A program made the position numbers and the translations under genes. Shown piece after piece: positions 1 to 10,187 of a DNA stretch of 64,000 nucleotides (positions are counted from its first letter, which is position 1; each line of letters opens with the position of its first letter). Origin of the DNA: Chondrosia reniformis (taxonomy: Eukaryota > Porifera > Demospongiae > Chondrillida > Chondrillidae); assembly GCA_947172415.1 (NCBI GenBank), contig OX359190.1, forward strand, positions 2,790,001-2,854,000. Reading direction: 5' to 3'. The notes under the pieces were generated by a model. The model saw only the letters and a program-made list of their open reading frames with translations. It did no database searches and was not told the origin of the DNA.

Positions 1-529
1 CTAGTAAACATTATAAAGGATCTCTCATTATTATCCGTCCACCACAATAGCAAAAGTGATACTGTAAAACACTTAATATTAGCGCACCATTAATGTAAGT
101 GAAATTAGAGATGCGATATCATTCGCTAACATTTATGGTCACTAAAATGTTTAATATTACACATACGCAGTAATGTGGAGCAAGTATTTACAACAAAATG
201 CTGAATTTAATGGATGCTAATAAATCATATATGGTAATACGCTAAATAAAATGGACATTAATATTAAGGGTTTTACAGTAAAAATTGAGGCAAGTGTGAT
301 ATAATATTTCATACTGATAAATAGAATAACTACAACATTGTCCTCACAAAGGACAAAGAAGATAAAGAATCCCTAATGATGCGATATCATTCGCTAACAG
401 TTATGGTCACTAAAATATCCTAATTAAGGGCCAAATTCTCAAACACAGCGGTCTGGACCATGAAAAATCTAAGATACCATTTTCCTACATGCTATATGCC
501 TATTCTGTAAAAAGAGCCTATAGGGGAAC

Positions 530-630
530 TAAACCTAAAGAGAGCTTTAGATGAAGATACAGGCAGTGGAGAAGTGGAAAAGAGGAAGAAATAAGTCTGT
601 ATCCTCATCCAAAGCTCTAAAGGCTGCCCT
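530..630. repeat. Small foldback (hairpin) repeat
   Basis: A stretch ending in agctttagatgaagatac (about 546-563) is followed about 35 bp later by its near-exact reverse complement, gtatcctcatccaaagctc (about 598-616), so the segment can form a hairpin. The same sequence, preceded by a conserved stretch around gggaactaaacct, recurs near 3,100, 10,930, 23,570, 34,250 and 54,030, mostly as half copies. This is a dispersed non-autonomous family. No coding potential is seen in the first 1.3 kb. Confidence 0.6.
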
Positions 631-713
631 AAGTCTCTTAAGTGCTATGTCCTTTAGTGTGTTATATTCTTTGCTTTCCTTAGTCTCTTAAACTTGATAA
701 TCATGTAGAGAAA

Positions 714-890
714 TATCTTTTGAAAGGATCATCTTTCGACTTTTAGAGCGTCTAAAGATGCAAATTTGTTGTTTCCTCTTGGCTGTTAGACGTTTTGACC
801 CTAAGAGTCTCTTTAGTGACTGCCGACGGTGAAACTACAAAACTGTCTTTAGACGCTCTAAAAGTCAAAAAATGATCCTTTCAAAAGATA
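714..890. mobile_element. MITE with about 45-bp terminal inverted repeats
   Basis: The left end tatcttttgaaaggatcat continues through a segment containing ttttagagcgtctaaagat. The right end is the reverse complement (about 843-890), ending in atgatcctttcaaaagata. The core of about 85 bp is unrelated to the ends and has no ORF. The long perfect ends and small size fit a MITE. Target-site duplication is unclear. Confidence 0.75.
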
Positions 891-1020
891 CGTTTGATGC
901 AGTGAGAAGGAATCCTTACTCTATTATGTAAGAAATGCATGGCGATTATTCATAAAAATAGAATGGAGAGGATTGCAGGTAGTAAAGTAAAAAACAAACA
1001 TTACAGAGCAAATCTAGTCT

Positions 1021-1081
1021 TATCTTTTGAAAGGATCATCTTGTGTCTTTAGAAGCTCAAAAATGATCCTTTCAAAAGATA
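1021..1081. mobile_element. Deletion derivative of the 714-890 MITE
   Basis: It has the same tatcttttgaaaggatcat and atgatcctttcaaaagata ends, but only about 20 bp lie between them. The right flanks of both copies are also alike (gtttga-gcagt, then aatccttactctatt or aatccttattctatt), which suggests local duplication of a larger segment rather than two independent insertions. Confidence 0.65.
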
Positions 1082-1348
1082 AGTTTGACGCAGTTAGATG
1101 AAATCCTTATTCTATTAATCCTTATCTTATTTAACCTTGATACAGCATACAAACTCACCTTTGCTGGATCGGACACCATCATGTGCATATCTATAAGGAC
1201 ATATATAGGAAGACATATATAGCTTACTCACATGCACCCATACAGCATGTAAGTGATAGCTTAATGAATGGTCTAAATGATAAAGTTATTTTGATTAGAA
1301 ATTTGATTTGGAAATAATTATTTGTATCATCTATTGTGTATATCTTAA

Positions 1349-1490
1349 GGACAGTTGTAGCTCAGTGACAGAGCACTGGTGGTCATAACCAGCTGTCCTG
1401 GGTTCGATTCCCAGCAATTCCTTCTTTCATGTTTTTTCCCTCTTTCTGATGTTTGACTGATTATAAATTACTTGTGGTTTGATTATCACT
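1349..1490 (+). mobile_element. tRNA-derived SINE
   Basis: It has a tRNA-like head with box A (tagctcagtgacagagc), an anticodon-like arm (ctggt...accag) and box B (ctgggttcgattcccag), followed by a tail ending in gtggtttgattatcactttgatttg. The acceptor stem pairs imperfectly and the anticodon loop lacks the usual T33. The same head and tail occur on the minus strand at 42,612-42,727, and the tail at 34,518-34,620. A SINE is therefore better supported than a functional tRNA. Confidence 0.7.
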
Positions 1491-1828
1491 TTGATTTGAT
1501 TAGTCATAAGTGATTGTATATGACTCTGATCTTTTCCAAAACTTTAAGCGAATTAGAAATATGTAGGGATGTTGGTCGATGTACGTAATTTATCAACTAA
1601 AATGTGTTCTATTCCATCTCAACTCAAAGTCTATTTAGTTCTAAATTCAAGATACACAAAGTTGTAGAACTATTGGAGCAAATAGGGGACTTGAATTAGT
1701 GTAGTACTATTGTTCAACACATCATAACATTTGGGATATTGATCATGTGATTTTTTAAATCTAGACTGCCATTCTTAAGTGTTCCATAGGCAGCCAAATC
1801 ATCTCAAAGCAAGTCAGGTTACCTGTAC

Positions 1829-2108
1829 GTCAGCTATCTGTACGTCAGCTATCTGTACGTCAGCTATCTGTACGTCAGCTATCTGTACGTCAGCTATCTG
1901 TACGTCAGCTATCTGTACGTCAGCTATCTGTACGTCAGCTATCTGTACGTCAGCTATCTGTGCATCAGCTATCTGTGCATCAGCTATCTGTGCATCAGCT
2001 ATCTGTGCATCAGCTATCTGTGCATCAGCTATCTGTACGTCAGCTATCTGTGCATCAGCTATCTGTGCATCAGCTATCTGTACATCAGTTATCTGTACGT
2101 CATATTGC
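1829..2108. repeat. 15-bp minisatellite
   Basis: About 18 tandem copies of gtacgtcagctatct, with a variant gtgcatcagctatct block at about 1962-2090. The unit length is a multiple of three, so it gives a spurious pentapeptide ORF. Nothing suggests translation. Confidence 0.9.
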
Positions 2109-2529
2109 AGTATCCTCTTAATTACAATACCTCAACCATTCATCAGTTAATGAGTAACAAATCTTTAAATTCTATACAACACAATTGTGGCATTTTAGCA
2201 ATCACACTTTTAGGGAGAGTTATTACTAACCAAAGATGATGGATTTTTCAGGAAATTTCTCCTTTAAGTTATCTCTTAGACTCTTGACAACTGGAGCGCC
2301 AAAAGTAATATTGGGAACAAAATGGCTGCCATGGGAGAATAGAAATATATGTATAAAAATACATGGATGGAATATGTACAATCTATACATAACAGCAAAG
2401 AGGCAAATAATGATTTTGAAATTTCTAGTGCAAAATTAAATGAAAAGATGCATCAAATTTGTCAATATAATTATTTTACTGTAACATATAAACTATAAAT
2501 AATCATTGGAATTATTACACCAAACCAGT

Positions 2530-2650
2530 CCAGTGATCAAATGCTTATATTCACTGGAGGACCAAAGTCTTATATTCACTGGGGGACTGAAGTCTTATAT
2601 TCACTGGGGGATCAAATGCTTATATTCACAGGAGGACCAAAGTCCTATTA
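2530..2650. repeat. About 30-bp imperfect tandem repeat
   Basis: Four diverged copies around a core cttatattcactgggggac. The surrounding 2.15-3.29 kb holds no recognisable gene. A copy of the dispersed gggaactaaacct / agctttggatgaggatac repeat lies at about 3,050-3,140. Confidence 0.7.
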
Positions 2651-3296
2651 AAATGGTAACCAGTGATTGCCTCCCAGTAATCAAACATGGAAAAATCATC
2701 AAAGAACTACAGACAGCTGTTTCGCCATCCTTTAGTCTCATCTGTAGTGCAGTCACTTTGTGGTGCATGAGGTATAATATTAAAAACTATATTTGGTAAA
2801 TGTGACGGCCAAATGGACCTATGCTCCTATACATGTACGTACCATTACAGATAAACATTCTGTGAAGAAGAATATGGTTGCAAGAGGCACATTTCATACA
2901 GATATTAAGACAATTTGGTGCAATGGCATGATGTTTAAATGGGAGAGGGTATAATTAAACTGTCCCTGTGGTATTGTATTACGTGCACAATATTCAGTCT
3001 GTAGATACCCAAAGGCTCAGAATATGTCATTAGACTACACATGAATTATCTAACACACCATTTTTCTTACATGCTACATCAACTTTAGAATAAAAGCCTA
3101 TAGGGAACTAAACCTAGTTAGAGCTTTGGATGAGGATACAAGAGTTTTCTAATTCTCCTTCTCTTCTTCTACACTGGGCCAGACAGCCGTTTCTCTGTAC
3201 ACATACATACATACATACACTATAGTTAATCTATGCATAGATCTTATATACTTACGTAGTATATAATATGATCTATGCAAACGCACGTATACCAAC

Positions 3297-3421
3297 CCAT
3301 CCATGACATCCAAATGAAGGTAATCCGCCCCCGCATCTACTAAATCTGCCGATTCCTCAAACAGCCGGCTCAAATCAGCATTTAGGATAGAAGGGCCGAT
3401 CTTACACTGACAGGAACACAT
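3297..3421 (-). CDS. RPE: Ribulose-phosphate 3-epimerase, first coding exon (partial)
   Basis: The translation starts [20 protein letters not shown] and continues into [14 protein letters not shown]. This is the beta-1/beta-2 part of the RPE TIM barrel: the IGPSIL strand followed by LHLDVMDG, which carries metal and active-site residues. RPE interconverts ribulose-5-phosphate and xylulose-5-phosphate in the pentose phosphate pathway. The match stops at a candidate donor just after DG (GG|GTTGGT), where the family continues with HFVPN. I could not find later exons between here and position 1. They lie outside the window, or this is a truncated copy. ATG at 3421 opens the conserved frame. The gene lies head-to-head with MRPL32, 92 bp away. 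Confidence 0.8.
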
Positions 3422-3513
3422 CTTCTCTCACACTCAGAACAACATCCGCTGAAATCCTACGTGACCGTGTTATTACAATAAGTCCAGTGAAGCAATTTCT
3501 TACCCGAAACAAA
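3422..3513. promoter_or_regulatory. Putative bidirectional promoter between RPE and MRPL32
   Basis: Only 92 bp separate the two divergent start codons. The MRPL32 start sits in acaaaATGGCTGCC, which resembles the metazoan YY1-type start-codon element (AANATGGC). No TATA box is obvious. Shared promoter use is inferred from spacing. Confidence 0.45.
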
Positions 3514-3969
3514 ATGGCTGCCACAACTTGGCGCTGTCTACAGAAACTCAAGTTTTACTACAGTGTGGGTCGATTTCTTCTTCAGGATATATCCCAACGA
3601 TTGCCAAGGCTACCTCCAAGTGTCCCTGAACTACCTGTTGTTGTAGATGAACGCTTTGGATGTAAAGATTGCGTAGAACTTAAGCAACTGGAGGAGGAAA
3701 ATGTTTTGGAGAATTCGTTCCTGTTTGCAGCCCCTAAGAAACGTGTCTCACATCACAAGAAGCGCCTAAAGATGACGCATAAATGGCTAAAAAACAGAAC
3801 AAACTACACGACGTGTCAATACTGCGGTAATGTAAGGTTACTTCACACTCTCTGTGAAGTTTGTCTCGAGAAGACTTTAAGGAAGACCGCTGATATGAGG
3901 CGGAAAAAGGACGAAAAGAGAAGAGAAAGCTTAAGATGCGAATCAAACGATCCAACAAACAAGAAATGA
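3514..3969 (+). CDS. MRPL32: Mitochondrial large ribosomal subunit protein bL32m
   Basis: Single-exon ORF of 151 aa. The N-terminal half is a basic, poorly conserved mitochondrial-targeting and linker region. The core begins around APKKRVSHHKKRLKMTHKW, the bL32 signature, followed by CQYCGN and, after 10 residues, CEVC, a four-cysteine zinc-ribbon. The protein is a structural component of the mitochondrial 39S subunit, and in other species its precursor is cut by the m-AAA protease. An in-frame GTG lies 27 nt upstream, but ATG at 3514 in a good context is the likely start. The lysine/arginine-rich tail (RRKKDEKRRE) is typical of organellar ribosomal proteins. Confidence 0.93.
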   Translation: MAATTWRCLQKLKFYYSVGRFLLQDISQRLPRLPPSVPELPVVVDERFGCKDCVELKQLEEENVLENSFLFAAPKKRVSHHKKRLKMTHKWLKNRTNYTTCQYCGNVRLLHTLCEVCLEKTLRKTADMRRKKDEKRRESLRCESNDPTNKK

Positions 3970-4499
3970 AACACTTGTACTGTATTGTTTTATGATTACA
4001 ATGATTCCTTTTAACATGAGTATATACCACCTATACTACTAAACAGATGATATATGTGGAAATTATATTGACCTACGGGTTGAAACATTCTATTCCAAAG
4101 ATTTAATGTTGCTGTTGCTCAATAAACTTCATCATGATCGCGACAAATAAACCCTATCACTTCATTACTAAACAGGTAGCTAATTCAGAATGTTTCGACC
4201 CCTTTATATTATAATATATTACGACCCCCTTAGACCTTCATCAACTATATAATATAAGCTTGTAATATCTTCAAATATATATGCAATGTGCCACAATGTA
4301 CTCCTTTGTACCAATGAATATACAGTACTTAGTATATATTTCTTCCATAGCCCAATGAACTGAAAAGATGTAGAAACTGATTTACATATATAATGATATA
4401 GAACAAACAATACAGACAATCATCTAAATTAAAATGTAGAATTGTCTTATTAAATAGTTTATAATTTTCTTGCTCCCCTCAAAATGTAATCGAAGGTAC

Positions 4500-4910
4500 T
4501 TTCCCTAGATAGTCCCAGAGGCTGACAGTCTACAAGTTTGCGATGTGTGACAATGGATTCCTTAGTATCAATGAGATACTTATAGAGTGAGCAGCAACTG
4601 GTCAATAATGGTAACACCTCCAACCTGCCACCTCAAGTGGTCTTACAAGGGATTATAAAACACTGCTGAGGAGACAAGCTCATAAAGTTCTTCCTTTTCT
4701 ACAGAACAACAATTGTCTCATTAATCAGATGTAAAACTGAACATTTTCATTACACAATATAACATCACACAAATACCTGAATCTTTTGCATCTGTGGCAA
4801 AAATACTTCCTTTATCTGTAATTGGCTACAGCTTTAATTGAAGGGATATATCCTGGATCAGCATACAGGTAGCCTCTCTTTTTATGTGAAACAGCACTCC
4901 CCCATGTAAT
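4500..4910 (-). pseudogene. O-fucosyltransferase-like fragment, copy 1
   Basis: The reverse strand matches 58,080-58,440 closely. In the other copy the readable pieces are HIKRRDYLYANPGYIPS, KVFIATDAEDSG and an exon with KEELHKLVSSAVFYNPLS. The order HxxRRD..., VFIATD..., then a C-terminal IDQ / CCSLYKYLI segment recalls GDP-fucose protein O-fucosyltransferase folds. This copy carries a stop in the FYNPL exon (TAA where the other copy has TCA) and a frame break before CCSLYKYL. It is a relic whatever its origin. The enzyme assignment rests on short motifs only. 3,970-4,500 shows nothing recognisable. Confidence 0.4.
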
Positions 4911-5469
4911 AATGGGGTTCTCTTCTCTTTCTTTTAGTTTTCTACTTTAACTGCATATGCCATATAATCGTATCCTTCTGATCTCAAGTGATCAGCATAT
5001 ACCATACCACTACGAGCCTAAGGATATGGATATACTTCATTCAGATCAGGAGCACATGAATTTAAGAAATAAGCAAACCACAAGTATCCATAAAACTCAT
5101 TCTCCAGTAGTCCTTCTCTCCATAGTCATTATGAATGACTTCTTAAAATCTCTCCCAAAAAGGAATGAACCACAAGTAAATTTCATACATCATATTATCA
5201 ACTCATAAAATAATGTATTGTACATATGTACACTTCCACAGGTTATGCTGTAAAAACTGGTGTGTTAAAAGGTGGATTTCAAACGGTCAGAAAATCCTCG
5301 TTAATCCACTGGAGTCAATTCATGCATATAGAGAGCGATATACCTTCTATTGACAAAGTCCACAGGATCAAATATCAGGTTTCAGAAGGCATGAAGCCTA
5401 TTTGAAACTCTATGAACTGCCAGGTTTCAAAAGGTATGTATAAAACTCGGAAAGGGGGCTGTTAAAATG

Positions 5470-6035
5470 GCTGTTCAAGAAGTTTCAAATAGATTTCATT
5501 AGGAAACCTGTAATTTGATCCTGTGGTCCTCCTGAAACATTCCTGCTGGTCCCTGTACAGAGGTGCACTTGTAGTCACCAGCTGAGGCGACCTCATTATC
5601 ATTGCCAAGTGTCTCAACTGGTTACACTGGTAGTTGTACCACAAAGGAGAAGCTGTGTCCTTTATCACTTGGAAACTGACATTTGTAATGCTGTAAAGTA
5701 GTCGAATCTTTGAACACCTTTATACACTCTTTACATAGATAGCTAGAACTAGTTCCTACGATCCAGAAAACAGGACAAGCTTTACCTTTCATAACAGCTT
5801 CATGGAGGAGAATTAAATCATTGAGGTGGTGCAGTATATTAGATATGTGATCGTACTTGAATGTGCCGCAGACAAGAAAGTACATTTGGCAGGGTCAATA
5901 AACTGGGAATCTCATTCCCTATCCTCATATTGAGTACAACTTGAAGGTCAGCCATCCTTGCCATATCCTGATCTTGTTCTCCAGTCTGACCTCTGGGGAC
6001 CACTACTATCAACCAATACAGGAGCTCCTTGTTCA
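5470..6035 (-). pseudogene. Collagen plus Ig-like fragment upstream of kelch gene A
   Basis: Reading down the minus strand: a Gly-X-Y stretch (GEQGAP...GSSGPQ), then, after a frame slip, GQTGEQ. Next comes a segment with CGTFKYDHISN and KACPVFWIVGTSSSYLC. After an in-frame TAA it continues into VETLGNDNEVASAGDYKC, whose AGDYKC is the Ig strand-F signature. The first part recurs at 49,414-49,830 and the last at 46,560-46,690. The slips and the TAA are shared between copies, so decay preceded duplication. Nothing translatable end to end remains. The Ig call is moderate. The CGTFKYDH part is unassigned. Confidence 0.5.
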
Positions 6036-6184
6036 CCAGACACACCACTGCAGCACAATCTCTACATGTTCCAAGTACAACAAGTTGAATGTCTTTGAAT
6101 TGAAGGATGTAGTTTGTTGAGGCTTGATTGAGTCAATATAGTGTTTGCTATATAAACATTTCCAAATGTGTTGCATACCTTAAA

Positions 6185-6341
6185 GTGTTTCCCCAAAAAA
6201 TAGCGGGAAAACACTCAGATCTGCCGCCAATAGTTAAATAAGGAATACGGTCGTTATAGTAACGGCATAGTAACAGTGCGGTCAGTAAAGTATTTGCTAA
6301 GTAGTTCTCAGTTTTTAGTTTCGTTTGCCTTGCTGAGGATA
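6185..6341 (+). promoter_or_regulatory. Conserved promoter/5' leader of kelch gene A
   Basis: About 150 bp ending at the start codon are nearly identical to the region before gene C (49,970-50,125). They include gccgccaatag (CCAAT-like), tcgttatagtaacggc and cagtgcggtcagtaaagta. Gene B shares only the proximal part because another sequence replaces the distal part. Conservation ends at the minus-strand collagen fragment. Promoter function is inferred from position. Confidence 0.45.
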
Positions 6342-7061
6342 ATGGAGAACGTAAGTTTACTTCTTAAGTCTCTTGTTAACTAAAGCAGTTTATTGGAGTG
6401 TTAACTATTACTGATCCGAAGTCACTGCCAAAATTAAAACTCGCTTGGTTTGAGATAATAGCCAAACTTAATTAAGCAGGTAATTAGCTACAGATGTTTA
6501 TAATGTAGATATTGTAAGTGATTGGCTCTGTGGCTAACAAGCTTAAGTAATTAGCCAGAAGCAATGTAGAATAGATATTTTAAGTGAACCTGTCTGGACT
6601 AACTGGCATACATTCAGAGACTAGTTTCTGTTCGATTGGGTTTGTTTAGAAAGGAATACTTGGCTGGCTCGTGTACTTCAATTACAGTTGTTGGGTCCGT
6701 GTAAAACCTAAACCAAACCAGTCAACTATAGAGCGAAGAGACACACGCGATTCATATCCTTTTAGGGGACAAGTTAGAAAGCAAGGAACTGATTCGTAAT
6801 CTTTCCGTAACTGAATAACCATTCTGTTACTCTACTGGTGGCAATTAGCTTGTCACTGTAAACGTTATAATGTTTAAAATATGAGCATTATTAAACTATG
6901 AGCCATGCATGCACGTTAAGATATTTAGACAAGAAGATTTACGGCACTTACAGGCCTCAAAGTGTTCTTGCAATAAGCTGCTACAGAACTTGTTCCTTCC
7001 ATGTCATTCAGTTCCTCCAAACAGTGAATATTATCTTTTCTTTCTTGTCTCTAATAATTAG

Positions 7062-7946
7062 GTATATCAAAGTGACCTCTTGACAGCTGGAGGAGGTCAC
7101 TTCCTCAAATCAACTGAAATCCCGGAAATTCCGATTGGAACTCGATTAGGGAAGGCAGTTACAATTAACGAGAGAGTATTTGTCTATGGGGGATATTGTA
7201 AAAATGATGCATCTGAAGAGATCGTTCAGGTATACAATGTACTAACGAAGAAATGGTCAAAACTCCCTCCATCTCCATATTCTTGCAGTGGAGCCACCAT
7301 CATAAAAGATCAGTTAACTCTGATAGGAGGTTGGGACACTCGTGACACTCCTACAAACAGGCTAGTGACATGGACAGGTGAAGAATGGTTAGAGCTATAT
7401 CCTCCAATGCACACTGCCCGATCCAGTCCAGGTGTTCTTGCTATTGGAGACTTAGTAATTGTATCTGGAGGATATGGAGCAGATTACAGTGAAGTAGACA
7501 CAATTGAATTCCTGGATATTGAGAATAAAAAGTGGATACAGTCGAATCTGAAACTTCTTCGACCATTATCACTACACCACATGGCATTGTGTGGTGAATA
7601 CATTTACATCTACTGCTGGGGCACTGGATATTTTTGTAGAATGAATAAGAACAATTTTATGGCTTCACTTACCAATAATGATGTACATCACTGGGAAGAG
7701 CTCGAGAAGGCACCATTGAGCAGTTCACTTTTACAATACAGCACCATACCAGTCATAGTGGGTCTAAGTGGAATCTTCATTTTCGAGAAGAAGAAGTGGA
7801 CACAAATTAGTAAAGAAACGTCTTATCCCAACACCTGTACGGCTTCCCTCAACGGAACTACGTTTCTCACCATTGGAGGAGGAATAGTAGTAGGAGAATA
7901 TGAGACAATTGTCTCAAGAGCTGTACAGTACGATATTGCAGTTGAG
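7062..7946 (+). CDS. Kelch beta-propeller exon, gene A
   Basis: 295 codons after acceptor aattag, beginning VYQSDLLTAGGGHFL and ending at GTTGAG|GTTAGT. Kelch-type blade strands are visible as RVFVYGG, DQLTLIGGW, DLVIVSGG, EYIYIYCWG and TFLTIGGG, each followed by a W-containing strand (KKWSKLPP, EEWLELYP, KKWIQS, KKWTQIS), which gives roughly five or six blades. Such propellers bind proteins or other ligands. There is no BTB or BACK domain before it. The frame also runs past the donor for 11 codons (VSNLFNYKTLH, stop), so intron retention would give a kelch-only protein. Confidence 0.85.
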
Positions 7947-7988
7947 GTTAGTAACTTATTTAATTACAAAACATTACATTAAAGTATT

Positions 7989-8139
7989 ACAAGTCTTGTT
8001 AACATAACATTCGTTGCGCGCTTCGCGTGCACTTTCTCCTTCAAATAGAAACATTAGAAGGTTTTATTTCCTTCGTTAGAGTCACCTAACTTGTGCGCTC
8101 AGTGTACACGAAGCGCGTGTCAATGTTAACAAGACTTGT
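7989..8139. repeat. Foldback element 40 bp downstream of the kelch donor
   Basis: The arms caagtcttgttaac...gcgcgcttcgcgtgcac and gtgtacacgaagcgcgtgtcaatgttaacaagacttg are inverted repeats flanking about 70 bp. The same element lies at the same place in all four paralogues (21201-21344, 51701-51844, 61377-61522), so it predates their duplication. Confidence 0.75.
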
Positions 8140-9977
8140 ATTGCTTTAAAGTTCTCGTACGAGTGTGTTCTACGAACGCTCTCACGAGTTTAAGTGTTAA
8201 CTTGTTTCCACTAACGGGGACTGTTAGAAGTCTTCTTGTATCATCTGCTCTTTGCATTTGAAGGAGAAAGTAGAGTGTGTACGTTTTATAAAAGTGCCAA
8301 GTTGTAAAACGGTTTCTTGCAATTAATAAACTGCTAACTAAGTAACAACAATTTGAGTAAATTGCTACGAAGTTTTATTTGGCAGCCAAAAGTCGGCCAT
8401 TTTACCAGTGAAAAATAGTCGTCAACGTCTAGATCTTAGACAGATGATTATAAAGTTCTTAAATTAGATTAATGTTCTCGTACGAGTGTGTCCTACGAGC
8501 GCTGATACGTACTTGTTTAAGTGTTTCCACTAACGAAGAAGAGTGTGTACTTTTAAAAGTGCCAAGTTGTAAAACGGTTTCTTACATGTAATTTGTAGAA
8601 TATTAATTTCTTGTCCTGTGTACGTTCGTGTGAAGATGTTGCAGGAGCGCATAATGAATAGACACAATTAATAAAATGCTAACTAAGTAACAACAATTTG
8701 AGTAAATTGCTACAAAGTTTTATTTGGCAGCCAAAAGTCGGGCATTTTACCAGTGAAAAATCGTCAACGTCTAGATCTTAGGCAGATGATTACAAAGTTC
8801 CTAAATCAGGTTCTCCTTATTGAAGTAAGTGTAAGAGAGATAAATAAACTTTGCCGAACTAGAAGTGTCTAGTTTCTGTTCTCTAAAAGCTCCTTGTGTT
8901 AAGTTTATGTAAAGTACTGACCTCAGACAATACAAAAGTCATTAATTTTATTTATAGAATGTATAATCTTAGACAATCCCTTTTATTCCCATCATAATTT
9001 ATTGTAAACACCCTCACCAATCTTTTTTGTGACTAATAAGCCAAACCTGGCTGGTCAGCTTGTATACTGATAGTCACTTTAATAATAATAATAATAATAA
9101 TAAAATTCATAGTGATAACACAATTATTCACTTCGTGTGTTCTAATATATAGATACGTATGGTTCTTCTGTTTAGGCAATCTTTATAGGAAGCAATTAAA
9201 TTATACCTACCTATAGGTAATGTAGGCTAGTAGCTAATTACAGTACAAGTTATGTTAACATTCGTTACGCGCTTCGCGTACACTTTAAAATAGAAACATT
9301 AGAAGGTTTTATTTCCTATTTTCAATGTTAACAATTAAGACTTATATTGCTTTAGATTAATGTTCTCGTACGAGTGTGTCCTACGAGCGCTGATACGTAC
9401 GTGTTTAAGTGTTTCCACTAACGAAGACTGTTAAGTCTTCCTTGCTCTTTACATTTGAAGGGAGAAAGTAAAGCGTTCCAAGTGTTATCCGCTAGAATTG
9501 TTAGCTTCATTGTCTGATTACTTAGAAGTGTCTAGTTTCTGTTCTCTAAAAGCTAAAAGCGTGTATGTAGACCTACGTACGTATACGTATATGTTTCATC
9601 TTGAATGTTTTCTCGTCCTGTGTACGTACGAGTGATTTGTTATAGATTGTTAGTTGAGCCACTTGCCAACAGCAGAAAGGGTAAATTGCTACCAACTAAG
9701 TCTTTATGCTGACAGCCATTTAGCAGTGAATATGTTGTCATAGTACTAGTCAGATCATTCGACTGAGAGAGGTACCGTATTTTTAAATCTGGTGTTCCTT
9801 GTTCAAGTAGCATAAAGGTATAGTAAAATAGTTTGTCAGTAACATTATCATCAAGAATGTAGCATTCTTATCATTTGAGAATGATATACTACATTGTTTG
9901 TGTTGTATGATTCATTTTTATTGAGATTGTATTTAAAAACAAATTTAACGTTTCAACCCAGAGGTCTTCATCAGCAT

Positions 9978-10187
9978 AATAATTTATGCACCACCAAAAT
10001 TCTCAAAATATTTATACGTACGTAGATGGCTGTTTTACTAACACACTGCTTGGAAGATGTACGTACATAGCAACTAAAAGCTATCTAGGCAACTCTTAGA
10101 ATCTATGTACGTACGTACGACAGTGTGTTAGAAAAATGGCAAACAACGTATAAATATTTTGAGAATTTTGGTGGTGCATAAATTATT
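9978..10187. mobile_element. 210-bp MITE/foldback in intron 2
   Basis: The left arm runs aataatttatgcaccaccaaaa and on through ttctcaaaatatttata. The right arm is its reverse complement (10,149-10,187). An inner pair, taacacactg / cagtgtgtta, extends the pairing. Orthologous copies sit at about 22,533-22,733 and 53,044-53,245 in the other kelch genes. Confidence 0.75.

Noticed and set aside
1349..1422. Functional tRNA gene (possible CAT anticodon)
   Set aside because: Acceptor stem mispairs, the anticodon loop is abnormal, and a conserved SINE tail follows.
1779..2150. ORF with CTSAI pentapeptide repeats
   Set aside because: Translation of a 15-bp minisatellite, starting from GTG; no splice or family evidence.
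6898..7083. Small ORF before the kelch exon (MSHACTLRYL..., also at 50,606)
   Set aside because: Intron 1 sequence; frame not kept among copies, and the MEN exon plus phase-0 splice explains the start.
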